From: Myrica gale
Taxonomy: Eukaryota; Streptophyta; Magnoliopsida; Fagales; Myricaceae
NCBI GenBank assembly: GCA_963930655.1
Contig: OZ005603.1
Location: 12,857,001 to 12,921,000, forward strand
Direction of reading: 5' to 3'
DNA length: 64,000 bases
Shown: piece after piece, positions 10,863-21,226 of the stretch
How the letters are laid out: each line of letters starts with the position of its first letter
Position numbering within the stretch: the stretch's first letter is position 1
Position numbers and translations under genes: made by a program
The notes under the pieces: generated by a model
Databases searched by the model: none
The model's input: the letters and a program-made list of their open reading frames with translations, nothing else
Told to the model about the DNA's origin: nothing

Positions 10863-12898
10863 CTAGCAAAAAACGTGTCATAAGATGAATCATTAATATT
10901 AATATTACATTCATTTGATATATATATATGTATGTTCAATTATAATATGTGACAAATGAAAAGGATTCTACAAGTGATAGCTGTAGTAAATCCGACAGCA
11001 TAACGACTATAGTATGGATTATTTCTGAGTACAAAAATGACATATAGCTACCAACAGAAGTAACATAGTATTCCAATAACTTCGAGAGAACCACTAACTA
11101 GCACAATTAAGTACCAACACAACCACCAAGCAACAGATCAATTACCAAGTACAATCAGTCCCCATTTTTCCGCTTGCGGGATGTAGCATACAATTCATCA
11201 GACTCAATCTTTGAAGTTACAGAGGGGGAAGTTTCCTAGAGAATTACGTAAAAAGTTAGTAATTAAGTAAATAAAGATATCAATATAGAAATAAGAATTA
11301 TATCACTTACCATGTTGCAGTGACATAAACAACATTTGGAAGAGTAATTTTGGTTTGAATGGTTGATGTAATGGTTGTAAAAAAAATCCAGGGAACAAAT
11401 CTTATGATATGTTGAGCCTGTATCAAGAATCCAAGAAGTTGGATGGAAGGAAGATGAAATGGAATTGTTGGACATTAGTGATAAAAAAAATGATCAGATA
11501 AGGAACTTATAATACCTGAGAAATTCGAAACAAGAGGAGAAGTGATAGGTTGAGATACCGAAACATGATTGACAGAGGGTTGAATTGGAGACATAAAGGG
11601 CTGATTCCGAAGAGAGGAAATTAAACTTTGGCATTGCTCTTGAATATTAGAAAACTCAAAAAGTGACTGATCCCTTTGATCCTGAGTGACATTGTGAACA
11701 GAGTTGCGTCGGCCCTTAGTGAATTTAAAACCAGGAGGGAAGCCATGGAGCCTATAACACTACTCTATTGTGTATCCAGGTTTTCCACAATGGGTGCAGA
11801 TGGGCTTGGCAGTCTTATATCCTCTAGTACTTCGAATAGGATCAGTCTTGATGCCCATAGCAGCTGATTCAAGCACAGAAGGTCGAGTACCACGCTGCTC
11901 TTACTCTTGAATAATGAGGGGAAATAGTTTGTTTATGGTAGGGAGATGATCAGTTAGTAGAATTTGACCACGAGCATGTGAAAATTTCTCTCCCAAATCC
12001 ATGAGGAACTGAAGGATGAACTCCCTCTCTTGACCAACAAGGATTGACTTTGTGGCTTTGCATTCAGGGCCACATATGCAAGCATTAATAGGGTAGTATG
12101 TCTGAAGTTCAACCCAAAAGACTTTGAGTTTGGTGAAGTAGGTACTAACTGAATTACTATCTTGAACTAGGGTAGCAAAATTCTTACAAGTGTGGAAAAC
12201 TCGTGGACCATTCGATTGAGTAAACCTTTCACACAAGTCATTCCAGACATGCTGAGCTAAATCGATGTACATGACAGAGGAGCCAATTTCCTTGGATACT
12301 GAATTAAGGAGTCATGATGTGACTGTCAGATTGCACCGATCTCAGTCAAAAAATAAAGGATTGTCTGGAGAAGGTTTAGGAACGCTACCATTAATGAAGG
12401 TGAGTTTTTTTATCGTAAGAGCCATAATCATTGATTGATGCCAAGTGGAGTAGTTCTGAGCAGCAACAAGAGGTTGTGAAACAAGAATGACGTCAGGATA
12501 GAGTATCTTCTATGCTGGAAGGATTGGATAGAGTATTGGGTAGAAGGGGTTGGATAGAGTATCTTCTATGGTGGAAGGATTAAGTGTAGATTGAAGAGGA
12601 GGATATTGAATTAGTACTGGAGATTGAACTGGTATAGGAGATTGAGGTCGATCGGAAGGAGGAGATTGAGGTTGATTTGAAACATATGTGGTCATAAACT
12701 GTTTGAAGAAAAGGGACGAAACAGAGTATTGTGGAGAAGAAGGTTGTTAGAATCGCGGAAGCAAAAAATTGTGCTCTAATACCATATTGGATTCAAGAAA
12801 ATGACTTCTTATATATTGAATAATGAAAAACTAGAATGAATACATAATGATTTATATACACAAGTAAAATGAGCTTTCAGCTCTGTAACTAAAAATAA

Positions 12899-13112
12899 GG
12901 CTAAATTACTTCATTAGTCCCTCGTGTTTGACCTATTTCCAGATTGCTCCATAAGATAATTTTTCTCCTATGAGTACTCCTGGGATTTGTAACGTTTCCC
13001 ATATTGGTTCTGCCGTCAGATATGCCAACGAAATTTGCATATGTGGCTGACGATAACCACGTCAGGTCCAATAACCTAGCGACAGGTGTTAAAATATGAC
13101 ATCTCAATAAAA
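12899..13112 (+). repeat. MULE left TIR
   Basis: Pairs with 15151-15360 in inverted orientation. Shared blocks include AAGATAATTTTTCTCCTA and AAATTTGCATATGTGGCTGA. Confidence 0.85.
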
Positions 13113-13572
13113 AAAATTATAAATTTTAAAGTATACGTGTAAAAAATAAACCCAAAAGCATCATTCCACTTAACTAATGAAGCTGACTCGATGCCTGCAC
13201 AAAAAAAAAACCAAAAGCGTCATTCCCGAATCTGTTTATCAATCGAAACCAAAAATCACCAATTTGGTAGCCCTTGGTTGAGCACATGTTATATTTCGTC
13301 AGATGGAATCGATCCAAATGACCGAAATGGTTGCATGAGAGACAACCTCTGAAGCTAAAATGTGATATGGCAGAAAGTGGGTATGATCCAAGGTGCTTGG
13401 TCCTCGTCCCCCTTCATATTTGTTTTCAAGTGAGTACTATTTACAAGAAATCTTCATATATTCTCTGCGTATGTAAATGAGAGAGAGAGAACTGAGGATA
13501 AGAAGTGGAGCAACCAAACTTGAAATTAATGTTACGTTCTTGGGTTTAGGCACTACCGTAGTAGGCTGGACT

Positions 13573-14642
13573 CAGAGGCGGATGCAAGGGGTGCGGCCCT
13601 GGGCGGCCGCCACCCATTGCATCCCCCAAATTTTTTTTTCACTTAGATTTTATTTATTTATTAATAAGTTGGCCTGGGCTTATGGGGGCCCGACCCCCAT
13701 TGGCCCAGGCCAACCCACCATATATTCTACCCAAAGGGTACTGGGCCAGCCATATCCTTATTTCGGTTAAAGGAAAAATGAAAGTTTTGGGCTGAAAATG
13801 TTTGTTGGTTAAATGGGTCAAGAGGAAGTAAAAAATTGGAGGATCGAGTTCCGCATAGACAGACCAGACATGACAGAAAATGAATTCGGAAGCCTTTAGT
13901 GAAATCGATCGATCTCCAAGAAAAGACAACCATTTTGGGCCTTAGAAAAGATCCCCCATGCCCCACGAAAAACCAAGCCAGTACAGGACACAAAAGAAAG
14001 ATATTTTGTTGGGGTTTATTTTTATATATATAATTTGTGTAAGGAAAATAACTCCTATATTATTCGGATGAGTCCACATGAGCCATCGGTTCAGCGAATA
14101 TTGGAATTGGTACTCCAAAACCATGGTCAAATTAAACACAAAACAAGCTATGGTGACCCACATCGTCCTAGACCACCAAGTGGCAAATTAGGGTTTGAAA
14201 TTTTGTGATTTGTGAAATTGTTGGAGCCTTGGAGATGAAATTGAATTGGTTTGGATATTTGTGGTTTGTGAATTGGAGGATAAAATTGAATTGGTTTAGA
14301 TATTTGTGGTTTGTAAATTTGAGGATGAGATTGAATTTGTTTGGATATTTGTGGTTTGATGATTGCATGGTAGTGTACATCGAGCAAGGAGTTTTTAAAA
14401 CTATAGAAAACGAAGTCATTTTGCAACATTTTCAAAAGATACAAAACGTAGAATGCAATTGTCATCTCTCAGTTGTAGTACATAGTACAGTATGTGTATT
14501 CTAATATTTTTAATATTTTTAATCTTTAATTTTCGATATTGTAACTCTAAGAAAAATTTTTGCAATACGAAGGAAAAAAAAATATTCTTATTTCGCGTTT
14601 AAAGTTCGACCCCCATAAATTTTGATCCTGGATCCGCCACTG
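13573..14642. mobile_element. hAT element, non-autonomous, inside the MULE
   Basis: The 1070-bp element has ends CAGAGGCGGATGCA (left) and CAGTGGCGGATCCA (right, other strand), and is flanked by a perfect 8-bp target duplication, GCTGGACT, at 13565-13572 and 14643-14650. Those are hAT hallmarks. The interior has GGCCTGGGC-type GC-rich palindromic blocks, a threefold tandem repeat (14210-14360) and a 3' section similar to the DNA after the hAT transposase at 25393-25827. No functional ORF is present. Confidence 0.9.
14210..14360. repeat. Tandem repeat inside the hAT, about three units of 52-57 bp
   Basis: The block TTGGATATTTGTGGTTTG recurs three times with intervening GAATTGAATTGG-like sequence. 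On the minus strand this makes an apparent repeated peptide (KPQISKPIQ), which I treat as an artefact. Confidence 0.75.
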
Positions 14643-15150
14643 GCTGGACTCATTAATAACTTCATCAAGAAGTGTAGATGGCGGAATAACATGTCCTTTC
14701 CAGCATCTAATGGCAAACATAGAATTCTTGCTTTTCATTTCTCTCTGAATATGAAACTCTTAGACTCGATGTAAAAACCTCTGAGATTTCTCTGTGAATA
14801 TGTTAAGGTGAACAAGCTCGACGTAGATAGTCCTTATGCGACAAGTGTGACTTGATTCCAAGTGCACGCGCAGAGGAAGAGGATAATGCTCTCCTGGACA
14901 TCGCGAGTGAATGTGGGAAGAAGACTTAGGGTTCTTGATGCGGGAATCAATTCGAGGAGATTTGGGGAAGATGACTTAGGGTTCTTGAGGTGTGGCAGCT
15001 TTCGAATCTGATTTGGCGGTTTCTCCCTTAGGGCCATTTTGGTTGTTTTGGATGTGGAGGGATTGAAGCAACTAACAAATGACGTGGGTTATTTAATCCA
15101 ATGTTGGAATGCCATGTTGGATGCGGAACCCATGGTTTTGTAACGTTTTT

Positions 15151-15360
15151 ACTAAGATGACATATTTTAACACGTGGCGTTATGTTATTGGATCTGACGT
15201 GGCAGCTGTCAGCCACATATGCAAATTTCATTGGCCTATCTGACGACAGGACCAATATGGGAAATGCTACAAACTCCAGGGGTACCCGTAGGAGAAAAAT
15301 TATCTTAGGGACCAATCTGGGAAGAGGTCAATCCCTAGGGACTGACGGAGTAATTTCGCC
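15151..15360 (-). repeat. MULE right TIR
   Basis: Inverted partner of 12899-13112. It ends TAATTTCGCC and is followed by the target duplication. Confidence 0.85.
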
Positions 15361-15411
15361 TAAAAATACTAACTGCTGACTAAGCTAACAGTCGTAACAG
15401 TCTAGCTAATA

Positions 15412-15921
15412 TACGTACGTAGGTATCATGCACTTTGCGAGGTACTCCAGTACATCTTAATTCCATTATCGCATACACTTTTTTAATAAGTCAACAATAT
15501 GGATCAGTTAGATATATACGTACCCAACTTTGACAGATATGTTGTCTACATGACAAGTGCTGGCTAATTCCCTACTCTACCTTTTAACGGGACACATCTT
15601 ACATGCATGCATGTAGACATATCAATGGGTTCCGCATGATCACTTGTATCTATCAAAGGACTTCTAATTATAATTGGGAAAATCTTCTAACATATATAAG
15701 TCTTTTGGCTCTGTTCTATCTTCTAAACGGCCACTACAACAAAATTGATTTCAAAAACTCAAAATCGATCCATCCCAAAACTTTCGCCAAAAAAAAAAGA
15801 TAATTCCCAATTTGGTAAATTGTCCTCTATTCCGGCCTATTTGAAAAAAAAAAATACTTATATCGTAGAGAAATAGAGTACAAGAAACTTAATACGTGCC
15901 AAAGCAAGGACAGATTAAGTA
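15412..15921. other. Spacer between Copia and hAT remnant
   Basis: AT-rich DNA of about 510 bp with no gene or repeat structure that I can support. Confidence 0.5.
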
Positions 15922-17337
15922 CAGTGGCGGAACGAAGGGGTAGCGGTCCTGGGCGGCCGCTACCCCTCAAGCCACCAAAAAAGAAATCTTACATGAAAAT
16001 ATATATATATTTTTAAAAAAATATAAGGGCCGCTACCCCTCAAGCCACCAAAAATGGAAATCTTACATGCAAATAAGAGTTTGACACGTCGTACCATGCT
16101 CGGTTGTCGTGCTCTGCACATGGTGAAATTGTTTTTTTATGCGGCAGTAGGTGGGGACAGTTGGAGCTTTTAACTATTGACTCACAGACACTTGTATGGT
16201 CAATGACTTCAACTAATCTGCCAAGTTGATATGGGGCTTAGAAAAATTTTGGCCCTTTAGGCGGGTGGTACTTTACAATCACTCACTCAGTATATATAAA
16301 AAGCTGCCTTATTAAAATAAGTTGGCCTGGGCCGCCACCCTTGGCCTAGGCCAATATCCCAACGGAGAGAAAAGATAGGATAATCTTCAATATTGTGACG
16401 AGCACCTCTTCCATAGTAGGAATTATGCATATACTGCTAATATATGAAATAACCTCCATAAAGCCTATAATCTGTAACGGAAATTATAGAGGCTATGTGT
16501 TTAATTAGATAATCACAACTTAAATCTGGTTTTTGTACAGATCTTTATTGAGAACATCACTGAGAGACCATGAGAACAACAACTCTTTTAAGCTTTTGCC
16601 AGAAATTTCTTCCTTCTTGGCATAATATTGAAAAGGAGGGAGGGAACTTACCTCTGTTTTTTTTTTTCTTTCCTGACTACATCTGGGTGATGTTCGTTTT
16701 GAAGGTTTTTGTAGGATTTGGAGAATTTTGTGAATTTTTAGGTGATATTAAAGTTGTGTTGGTGTTTGTGTAGAAGTTGGTGAGGTGTAAAAAAAGTAAT
16801 GATGATGTTTAAAGTTGTTTTTTTATATTTAAAATTTATTATTTTTTATTAAAAACTGAATATTTAAAAATATTAAGAAATATAAAAAATATAAAAAACA
16901 CAAAATAATCAGAAAACGACAAAAAAAACATCATGCGGCAGGGGGACAATGATCTCTGACTTGCAGGCGACGAATACGTAAAAAAAATGAAAACAAAAAC
17001 AAAAAATCCTAAACTTTAATTGTGAACTGCCGAACATAAAAATAGTAGGATTCGATTCCTGCTTTTTTGTTAAAACCGAACATTGCCCTGGTTTTGTTGT
17101 GCGAGTTTGTGAATTAAAATCTTGGAGTATCTATTCACCCGCTAGGGGCTAAATTCTATGTTAAAGATCATCAAAAGTAGGCGTAGCTACAAACAAAGGT
17201 GTAAAGTGAGAAAAAGAGTTGATGAGCAAGATGCAATTGTCACCTATGTACATGTATTGTAATATTTTTAATGCTTATAGTTCTTAATTTTTGATATTGT
17301 AATTGTAAGATAATTTTTAACATTACAAAGGAAAATC
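15922..17337. mobile_element. hAT remnant, right end lost
   Basis: It starts with the hAT terminus CAGTGGCGGAACGAAGGGG, followed by GCGGTCCTGGGCGGCCGC, shared with the hAT at 13573. A direct repeat (GCTACCCCTCAAGCCACCAAAAA, given here only as 15957-15979 and 16031-16053) follows. The GGCCTGGGCC block and a 3' section near 17210-17337 also match that hAT, after which similarity stops before any right TIR. A MITE is inserted at 16686-17094. No coding capacity. Confidence 0.65.
16686..17094. mobile_element. MITE-like element, copy 1
   Basis: The left end is GGGTGATGTTCGTTTTGAAG; the right end on the opposite strand is GGGCAATGTTCGGTTTTAAC. The first 120 bp are nearly identical to 46288-46410. 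The middle is AT-rich. No clear target duplication, so the superfamily is not assigned. Confidence 0.6.
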
Positions 17338-17751
17338 GTCGCAGCGATAATTTTTACAGTGATCCAAACACTGTGTAAGATTATCCAAACACGAAACAGT
17401 TAGGGTACTGCGGCACAACCATCTAGCAATTCGAAACCATTTTTACAGTGCGGTCAATTTTATATTTGTCAGAATACAAATAAATCGCGCAGCGATAATT
17501 TTCATTTTATACGTACTTTCTGTGTGTGATTGTGCAATATTGGAAAAGCAAGAAAATATTGGACTTAATGGCCGAAGTATAATATATAGACTGTATATAT
17601 GGTGGCTATATATTGTCAAGAGAATAGAAAAACATTAAGGCCTGAAAGAATTTTCCTTCACTTTTTGGGGCTGGAGGTCCACGTCCACTACACTACAAAA
17701 AAATTGAGTTTTAGTGACGAAATTCTCGGTGACGAAATGAACTAAACGTCT

Positions 17752-17787
17752 ATTTTTAGTGACGAAATGTTAATTTCGTCACTAAAA
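17752..17787. repeat. CACTA-2 left subterminal hairpin
   Basis: TTTTTAGTGACGAAAT and its complement are separated by a few bases. Further copies of GTGACGAAA follow to about 17905. Confidence 0.8.
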
Positions 17788-17909
17788 AAGGCTTTTTTGT
17801 GACGAAACTTTGGTCCATCACCGATTTCGTCACTAAAAGTCGTTTCTGTGATGAAATAAAATTTGTCACTAAAAGGTAATGCTTTGGTGACGAAAAAGTT
17901 CGTCACGCC

Positions 17910-18440
17910 AGGATCGATCGGTTATATGACGATCGGTCGGTATGTTGTGACGAGAAACTCTGTCACAACATATGCAATCTTTTGGCAACTACTTTAAATC
18001 GTCACGCTTAACGATTGATCACTCATTATTAAACGATCGATCGGTTACAAATCGACACCTGTTGAAAATTGACGATCGATCGTTGACTCCTGACGTTGGA
18101 AAATGCGAGTCGTCGATCGATCGTGGAAGCGTCACCGTAATTTTTTTGAATTCACGATTGATCGTTACAATGAGAGGTCGATTGGTACTTGAGACGAATG
18201 GAAGTTTGACACGTGTAAGACAATAAGCGATCGACCGTTTCCGCCTGACGTTGGAAAATGCAAATCGTCGATCGATCGTGGAAGCGTAACCGTCATTTTT
18301 TCGAATTACGATGGATCGTGATTATCCGCGGTCGATCGATGCTGAAAGCGAATTAGAATTCGCCACGTGTAAAGAAATGAGCGATCAATCGTCGCAATTA
18401 ATAATGATCGATCGTAGTAAAGGATGAACGATTATATGAA
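17910..18440. repeat. CACTA-2 GATCGATC array, left block
   Basis: Many irregularly spaced copies of CGATCGATCG and variants with one mismatch (CGATGGATCG, CGATTGATCG). A longer unit is repeated: TGACGTTGGAAAATGC followed by TCGTCGATCGATCGTGGAAG occurs near 18080 and again near 18246. Confidence 0.8.
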
Positions 18441-18699
18441 TTCGGCGAGCCATTTTTACCGGTTACCTCTAACAAATATTCTCGAATCCTCTCAAACTTC
18501 ACGAACCATTTCGTTCAGCATTGCTTTCCAAAGTACGCGGAATCACTTCCTGTTATCATCTACATCAAAGGTACGTAGTTATATCGCCTTTTGTGGTGTT
18601 GGATCACCATTTTGTTGTATCGCCTTTAATACTTTAATTTACATTATTGTGATTATTTATTCACGCATATTTATATACAACTTTTGCAGCGTTCGTAAA

Positions 18700-18825
18700 A
18701 TGTCAACAGCTAAGCGTGCACGCACAACGAGGGCCGGGACTGGAACGTCGTCCAATGATCAGGAGCCCGCTGATTCATTGATGACTGTAGAGAGGCGAAT
18801 GGAGTACTTGAGGGGGCGAAAGTAA
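18700..18825 (+). pseudogene. CACTA-2 second-ORF protein, N-terminal piece
   Basis: The ATG at 18700 is followed by 41 codons (MSTAKRARTTRAGTGTSSND, then a Glu/Arg-rich end EYLRGRK) to a TAA. Basic, low-complexity starts of this sort are usual for CACTA second ORFs. The rest of this exon is missing. A possible 5' leader with an intron precedes it. The call rests on position and composition only. Confidence 0.45.
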
Positions 18826-19009
18826 CGAAAGGATACCGTGACCAATATTACTATTAATTAATTATATAATGTGAGTTTAAATGATTAGAAATATAAAAAT
18901 ATATAATTTGTGACAAATAATATTATTTTTGTATTAAGATGACATTAGTAGTAATTTAATTTTAATAATTAAGTCATTTGTTAAGCAAAATTCTGTTTTT
19001 TTTATAATT

Positions 19010-19310
19010 AGGACACCGATCGATCGTGTCTAAAGGATACCGATGGATCGTTAGAATGAAATGCATGCGTTGTCGTTTTATACATACGTGACGATCGATC
19101 GTGAGTTTGAGACGATTCATCGACGCAGCACGTCGCATAATAGTTCACCTACCGATGGATCGTTTGTATGTCATGGACGCGTCGTAGTTTTATTCATCTG
19201 TGACGATCGATCGCTGGTCTGTAGCGATCCGTCGGTATTATTAGTCGTCGTTTTGGTCTTATAAACGGTCGATCGCGAATTCTGTCGATCGATCGTTACA
19301 TTTTATCTTC
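19010..19310. repeat. CACTA-2 GATCGATC array, middle block
   Basis: A second cluster of CGATCGATCG-type motifs lies inside the element, separated from the left block by AT-rich DNA. It marks a former subterminal segment brought inward by deletion or duplication (inference). Confidence 0.7.
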
Positions 19311-19440
19311 ATTTTATTGAATAATGTGAGTTTAAATGATTATAAATATAAAAATATATATTAACAAAGTGTGTTATAATGTATTTAGATTACATAACAA
19401 TATATCACGTACATATAATTCATATTAGATAACAAGTCAA

Positions 19441-19872
19441 GTGTTTTATCTAGTTAATCATCTACATGGATCTACATGGCGAGTCGTGCAGAAGTTGTCG
19501 TGTAGAAATGCATATGACATTCCCGGACCAGATCCGAACGGTGAAGTTGACGAAAACGTTGAATCGGGAGCAACCGTCGTGAATGAAGCGTATCAAGAGG
19601 ACGATGTCATTGACTTGTTTATAGAGTTCCGACAATTTAACCTTAATCCACTATGGAGGGATGACGTTGCGCCAAACGTTATCGAAGCTTCTGAGGCAAT
19701 TGATCGGTGGAAAAAAATACGTATAGATAGTAATGATGTTTTGGAGGGGGCTGAATCAGAAATTGAAGAAAATAGCGAAGAAAGTGCTGACGAAGATTCG
19801 TTCGAAAGTGATAGCGATTCTACTAAGAATGAAGCATCGGACGATAACCTGCAAGAACCGGATTCTGATTAA
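19441..19872 (+). pseudogene. TNP2 transposase C-terminal fragment (DUF4216 tail)
   Basis: The open stretch reads FYLVNHLHGSTWRVVQKLS, then RNAYDIPG and EAYQEDDV, and ends in a long acidic Ser/Glu/Asp tail before the TAA at 19870-19872. The W-R-V-V-Q block followed by a D-I-P-ish segment and an acidic end is the usual close of TNP2 proteins (DUF4216 and after). No catalytic domain precedes it. The open frame suggests the deletion is younger than the decay seen in CACTA-1. Confidence 0.6.
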
Positions 19873-19934
19873 TAAATTCCTTCAAGTATATTTTCTTTTT
19901 AACCTTAAAGTATATTTTCTTTTGTTATGTCAGA

Positions 19935-20375
19935 GCTTGTACGGTGAAATGAAGCGTGGACGAGAATTTCCTTCAGTTACTTCTAGACGGTCGCATAGTC
20001 CAGTTAGTCCGATTAGTATGAGTTCGATCCCGTGCCCTACCCTGAGCGCTCCAACACCGAGAGCGAATGAAGCCATGACTCAAAGCACGCTTACTTGTCC
20101 TAGTAGTTGTGCATGTAAGAAATTATTATAATGAATATTTCAATTTTTTTAAGTTAACTAACCGACTTTGTTAATTTAATTTTATGTAGCGACATCAGCT
20201 TCTAAGCGTGGGCGAGGTAGGAGCAGGGGGTGGAGCCAGAGCGCATCCAGTTGGAGCAGGAGGAGCGCATGAAAATGGAGCAAGAGCGAATGCGAGTGGA
20301 GCACGAGGAGCGCATGCAAAGGGAACAAGAGCGCATGCGAAAGGAGCAAGAGCGCTTACCATTATGTTATTTTCG
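19935..20375 (+). pseudogene. CACTA-2 second-ORF C-terminal part with repeated coiled coil
   Basis: A first segment (GEMKRGREFPSVTSRRSH, Ser/Pro-rich) runs to about 20130; after a likely intron a second begins ATSASKRGRGRSRG. One frame away, 20234-20368 encodes an uninterrupted highly charged helix with repeated E-R-M and E-Q-E-R units (EPERIQLEQEERMKMEQERM, continuing RVEHEERMQREQERMRKEQE). The shift of frame between SRG and EPE suggests a small indel. This composition fits the dimerising end of a TNPA-like protein. Function inferred. Confidence 0.5.
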
Positions 20376-20539
20376 ATTATGTATTATTACGATGTTATTT
20401 TCGATTTAATTGCGGATTACTATTTCTTACCATTAATGTGCATTAATATGAGTATTGTATTTTTATTATACTACTATCTGTTATATAAATTTTTTATTAT
20501 TATTGTTTTTCAAAAATCCAAATTATGTTTCAACCATTC

Positions 20540-21045
20540 GATCGGTAGTTAAACGCCCAGCTATTAATATATCGTCAATATTAAAAATATGTAATGCCGA
20601 TCGATCAGTAAAGTCATCGATCGATCGTCAATATTAAAAATATGTAATGTTGGTCGATCAGTAAAGTCATTGATCGATCGTAACAATTATACCGATCGAT
20701 CAGTAACGTAGTCAGTGATCAATCGCTTTAATCACCGACCGATCGGCTTTTGTTAAGACGATCGATCCCTAATAAATTACAATTGATCTTCATTACTATA
20801 GCGATCGATCGTCTATTTCTTACAATTCCATCGGTAAAAATGGTTGATCAATCGCCAATAATTCACAGATCGATCGTATAACCGATCCATCACAAATTCA
20901 CCGATCGACCGTTTATTCCGATCCATCACAAATTCACCGATCGACCATTTATACCGATCAATCGCTAGTTTAATCTATTCATCACTAAGCCAAGTACGAT
21001 CGGTCGTAACTTGTGACGATCGATCGCGATATTTAGTGACGAAAA
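20540..21045. repeat. CACTA-2 GATCGATC array, right block
   Basis: Dense copies of CGATCGATC and variants (CGATCGACCG, GATCAATCG) run up to the terminal GTGACGAAA hairpins. It mirrors the left block. Confidence 0.8.
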
Positions 21046-21178
21046 AAATCCGTCACTAAAAACTTTTCGTGAAGAAATTCGGGTTTCGTCACGAAATACA
21101 TTTTGTGACGCTCTTACACTGACGAAGCTGGTGATGAAAAAATTTCGTCACTAATACTTTTAGTGACGAAATTTTGAC

Positions 21179-21213
21179 TTTTAGTGACAAAAAATTTTGT
21201 CACTAAAAGTCAT
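21179..21213. repeat. CACTA-2 right subterminal hairpin
   Basis: ACTTTTAGTGACAAAA and its complement lie within 13 bases of the right end. Confidence 0.8.
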
Positions 21214-21226
21214 TTTTTTTGTAGTG

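Larger units (their letters stand above)
9360..11320 (-). mobile_element. CACTA-3 fragment inserted in the Copia element
   Basis: The left end is a CACTA terminus, CACTACAAGAATTTCGGG, at 9360, directly after the Copia RNase H segment. A hairpin (GCTTTTGGGAC and its complement, 9377-9410) follows, then an array of AGTCCGAAC-type motifs (about 9480-10200) and the end of a CACTA second-ORF gene on the minus strand (10489-10862). Recognisable Copia sequence resumes near 11320. No matching right terminus or target duplication is visible, so the right part is lost or decayed. The right boundary is approximate. Confidence 0.65.
12899..15360. mobile_element. MULE (Mutator-like), non-autonomous, long TIRs
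   Basis: The element has inverted repeats of about 210 bp: 12899-13112, starting GGCTAAATTACTTCATTAGT, and 15151-15360, starting on the other strand GGCGAAATTACTCCGTCAGT. By eye they are 80-85 percent alike. The flanks carry TAAAAATA as a target duplication of 8-9 bp, the MULE size; one base seems lost on the right. The uninterrupted copy of the same LTR at 8711 shows the empty site. No transposase is present. The interior carries about 900 bp of non-TIR sequence that may be a captured gene, and an hAT insertion. Confidence 0.85.
8711..15411 (-). mobile_element. Copia LTR retrotransposon, old and broken, heavily nested
   Basis: Short LTRs of about 154-160 bp at both ends define the element: 8711-8864, and 12788-12897 continued at 15361-15411. 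Parts on the minus strand are a gag/UBN2 region (about 11900-12700), a protease region with the LDTGST signature (about 11260-11480) and the end of the RT/RNase H region (about 8870-9430, with a DADWGACP-type motif). A primer-binding-site-like TGGTATTAGAGC (minus strand) abuts the right LTR, and a purine tract (minus strand GAGGGGGA) abuts the left one. Integrase and most of RT are missing, and a CACTA fragment occupies that space. The two LTRs differ at roughly 7 percent of positions by my hand count, so the insertion is old. The element is broken in many places. Confidence 0.85.
12788..15411 (-). repeat. Copia LTR, 5' copy, split by a MULE
   Basis: The LTR runs 12788-12897, is interrupted by the MULE, and resumes at 15361-15411 with the rest of the same sequence. 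The break gives the target duplication TAAAAATA on both sides of the MULE. Confidence 0.85.
17691..21226 (+). mobile_element. CACTA-2 transposon, internally deleted, 3.5 kb
   Basis: The left terminus is CACTACAAAAAAATTGAGTT at 17691; the right terminus ends TTTTTTTTGTAGTG at 21226. Subterminal regions hold repeated GTGACGAAATT hairpins and arrays of GATCGATC. Inside are the start of a second-ORF protein (18700-18825), the C-terminal end of a TNP2 transposase (19441-19872) and the C-terminal coiled coil of a second ORF (about 19935-20370). The catalytic Tnp2 region is deleted, so the copy depends on a partner. The flanking bases (CTA left, AGC right) do not form a 3-bp target duplication, so one end may have been altered. 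Confidence 0.88.

Noticed and set aside
14148-14465. Open frame with repeated KPQISKPIQ peptide on the minus strand
   Set aside because: It is the translation of a tandem DNA repeat inside a non-autonomous hAT; no codon pattern, domain or splice context supports a gene.
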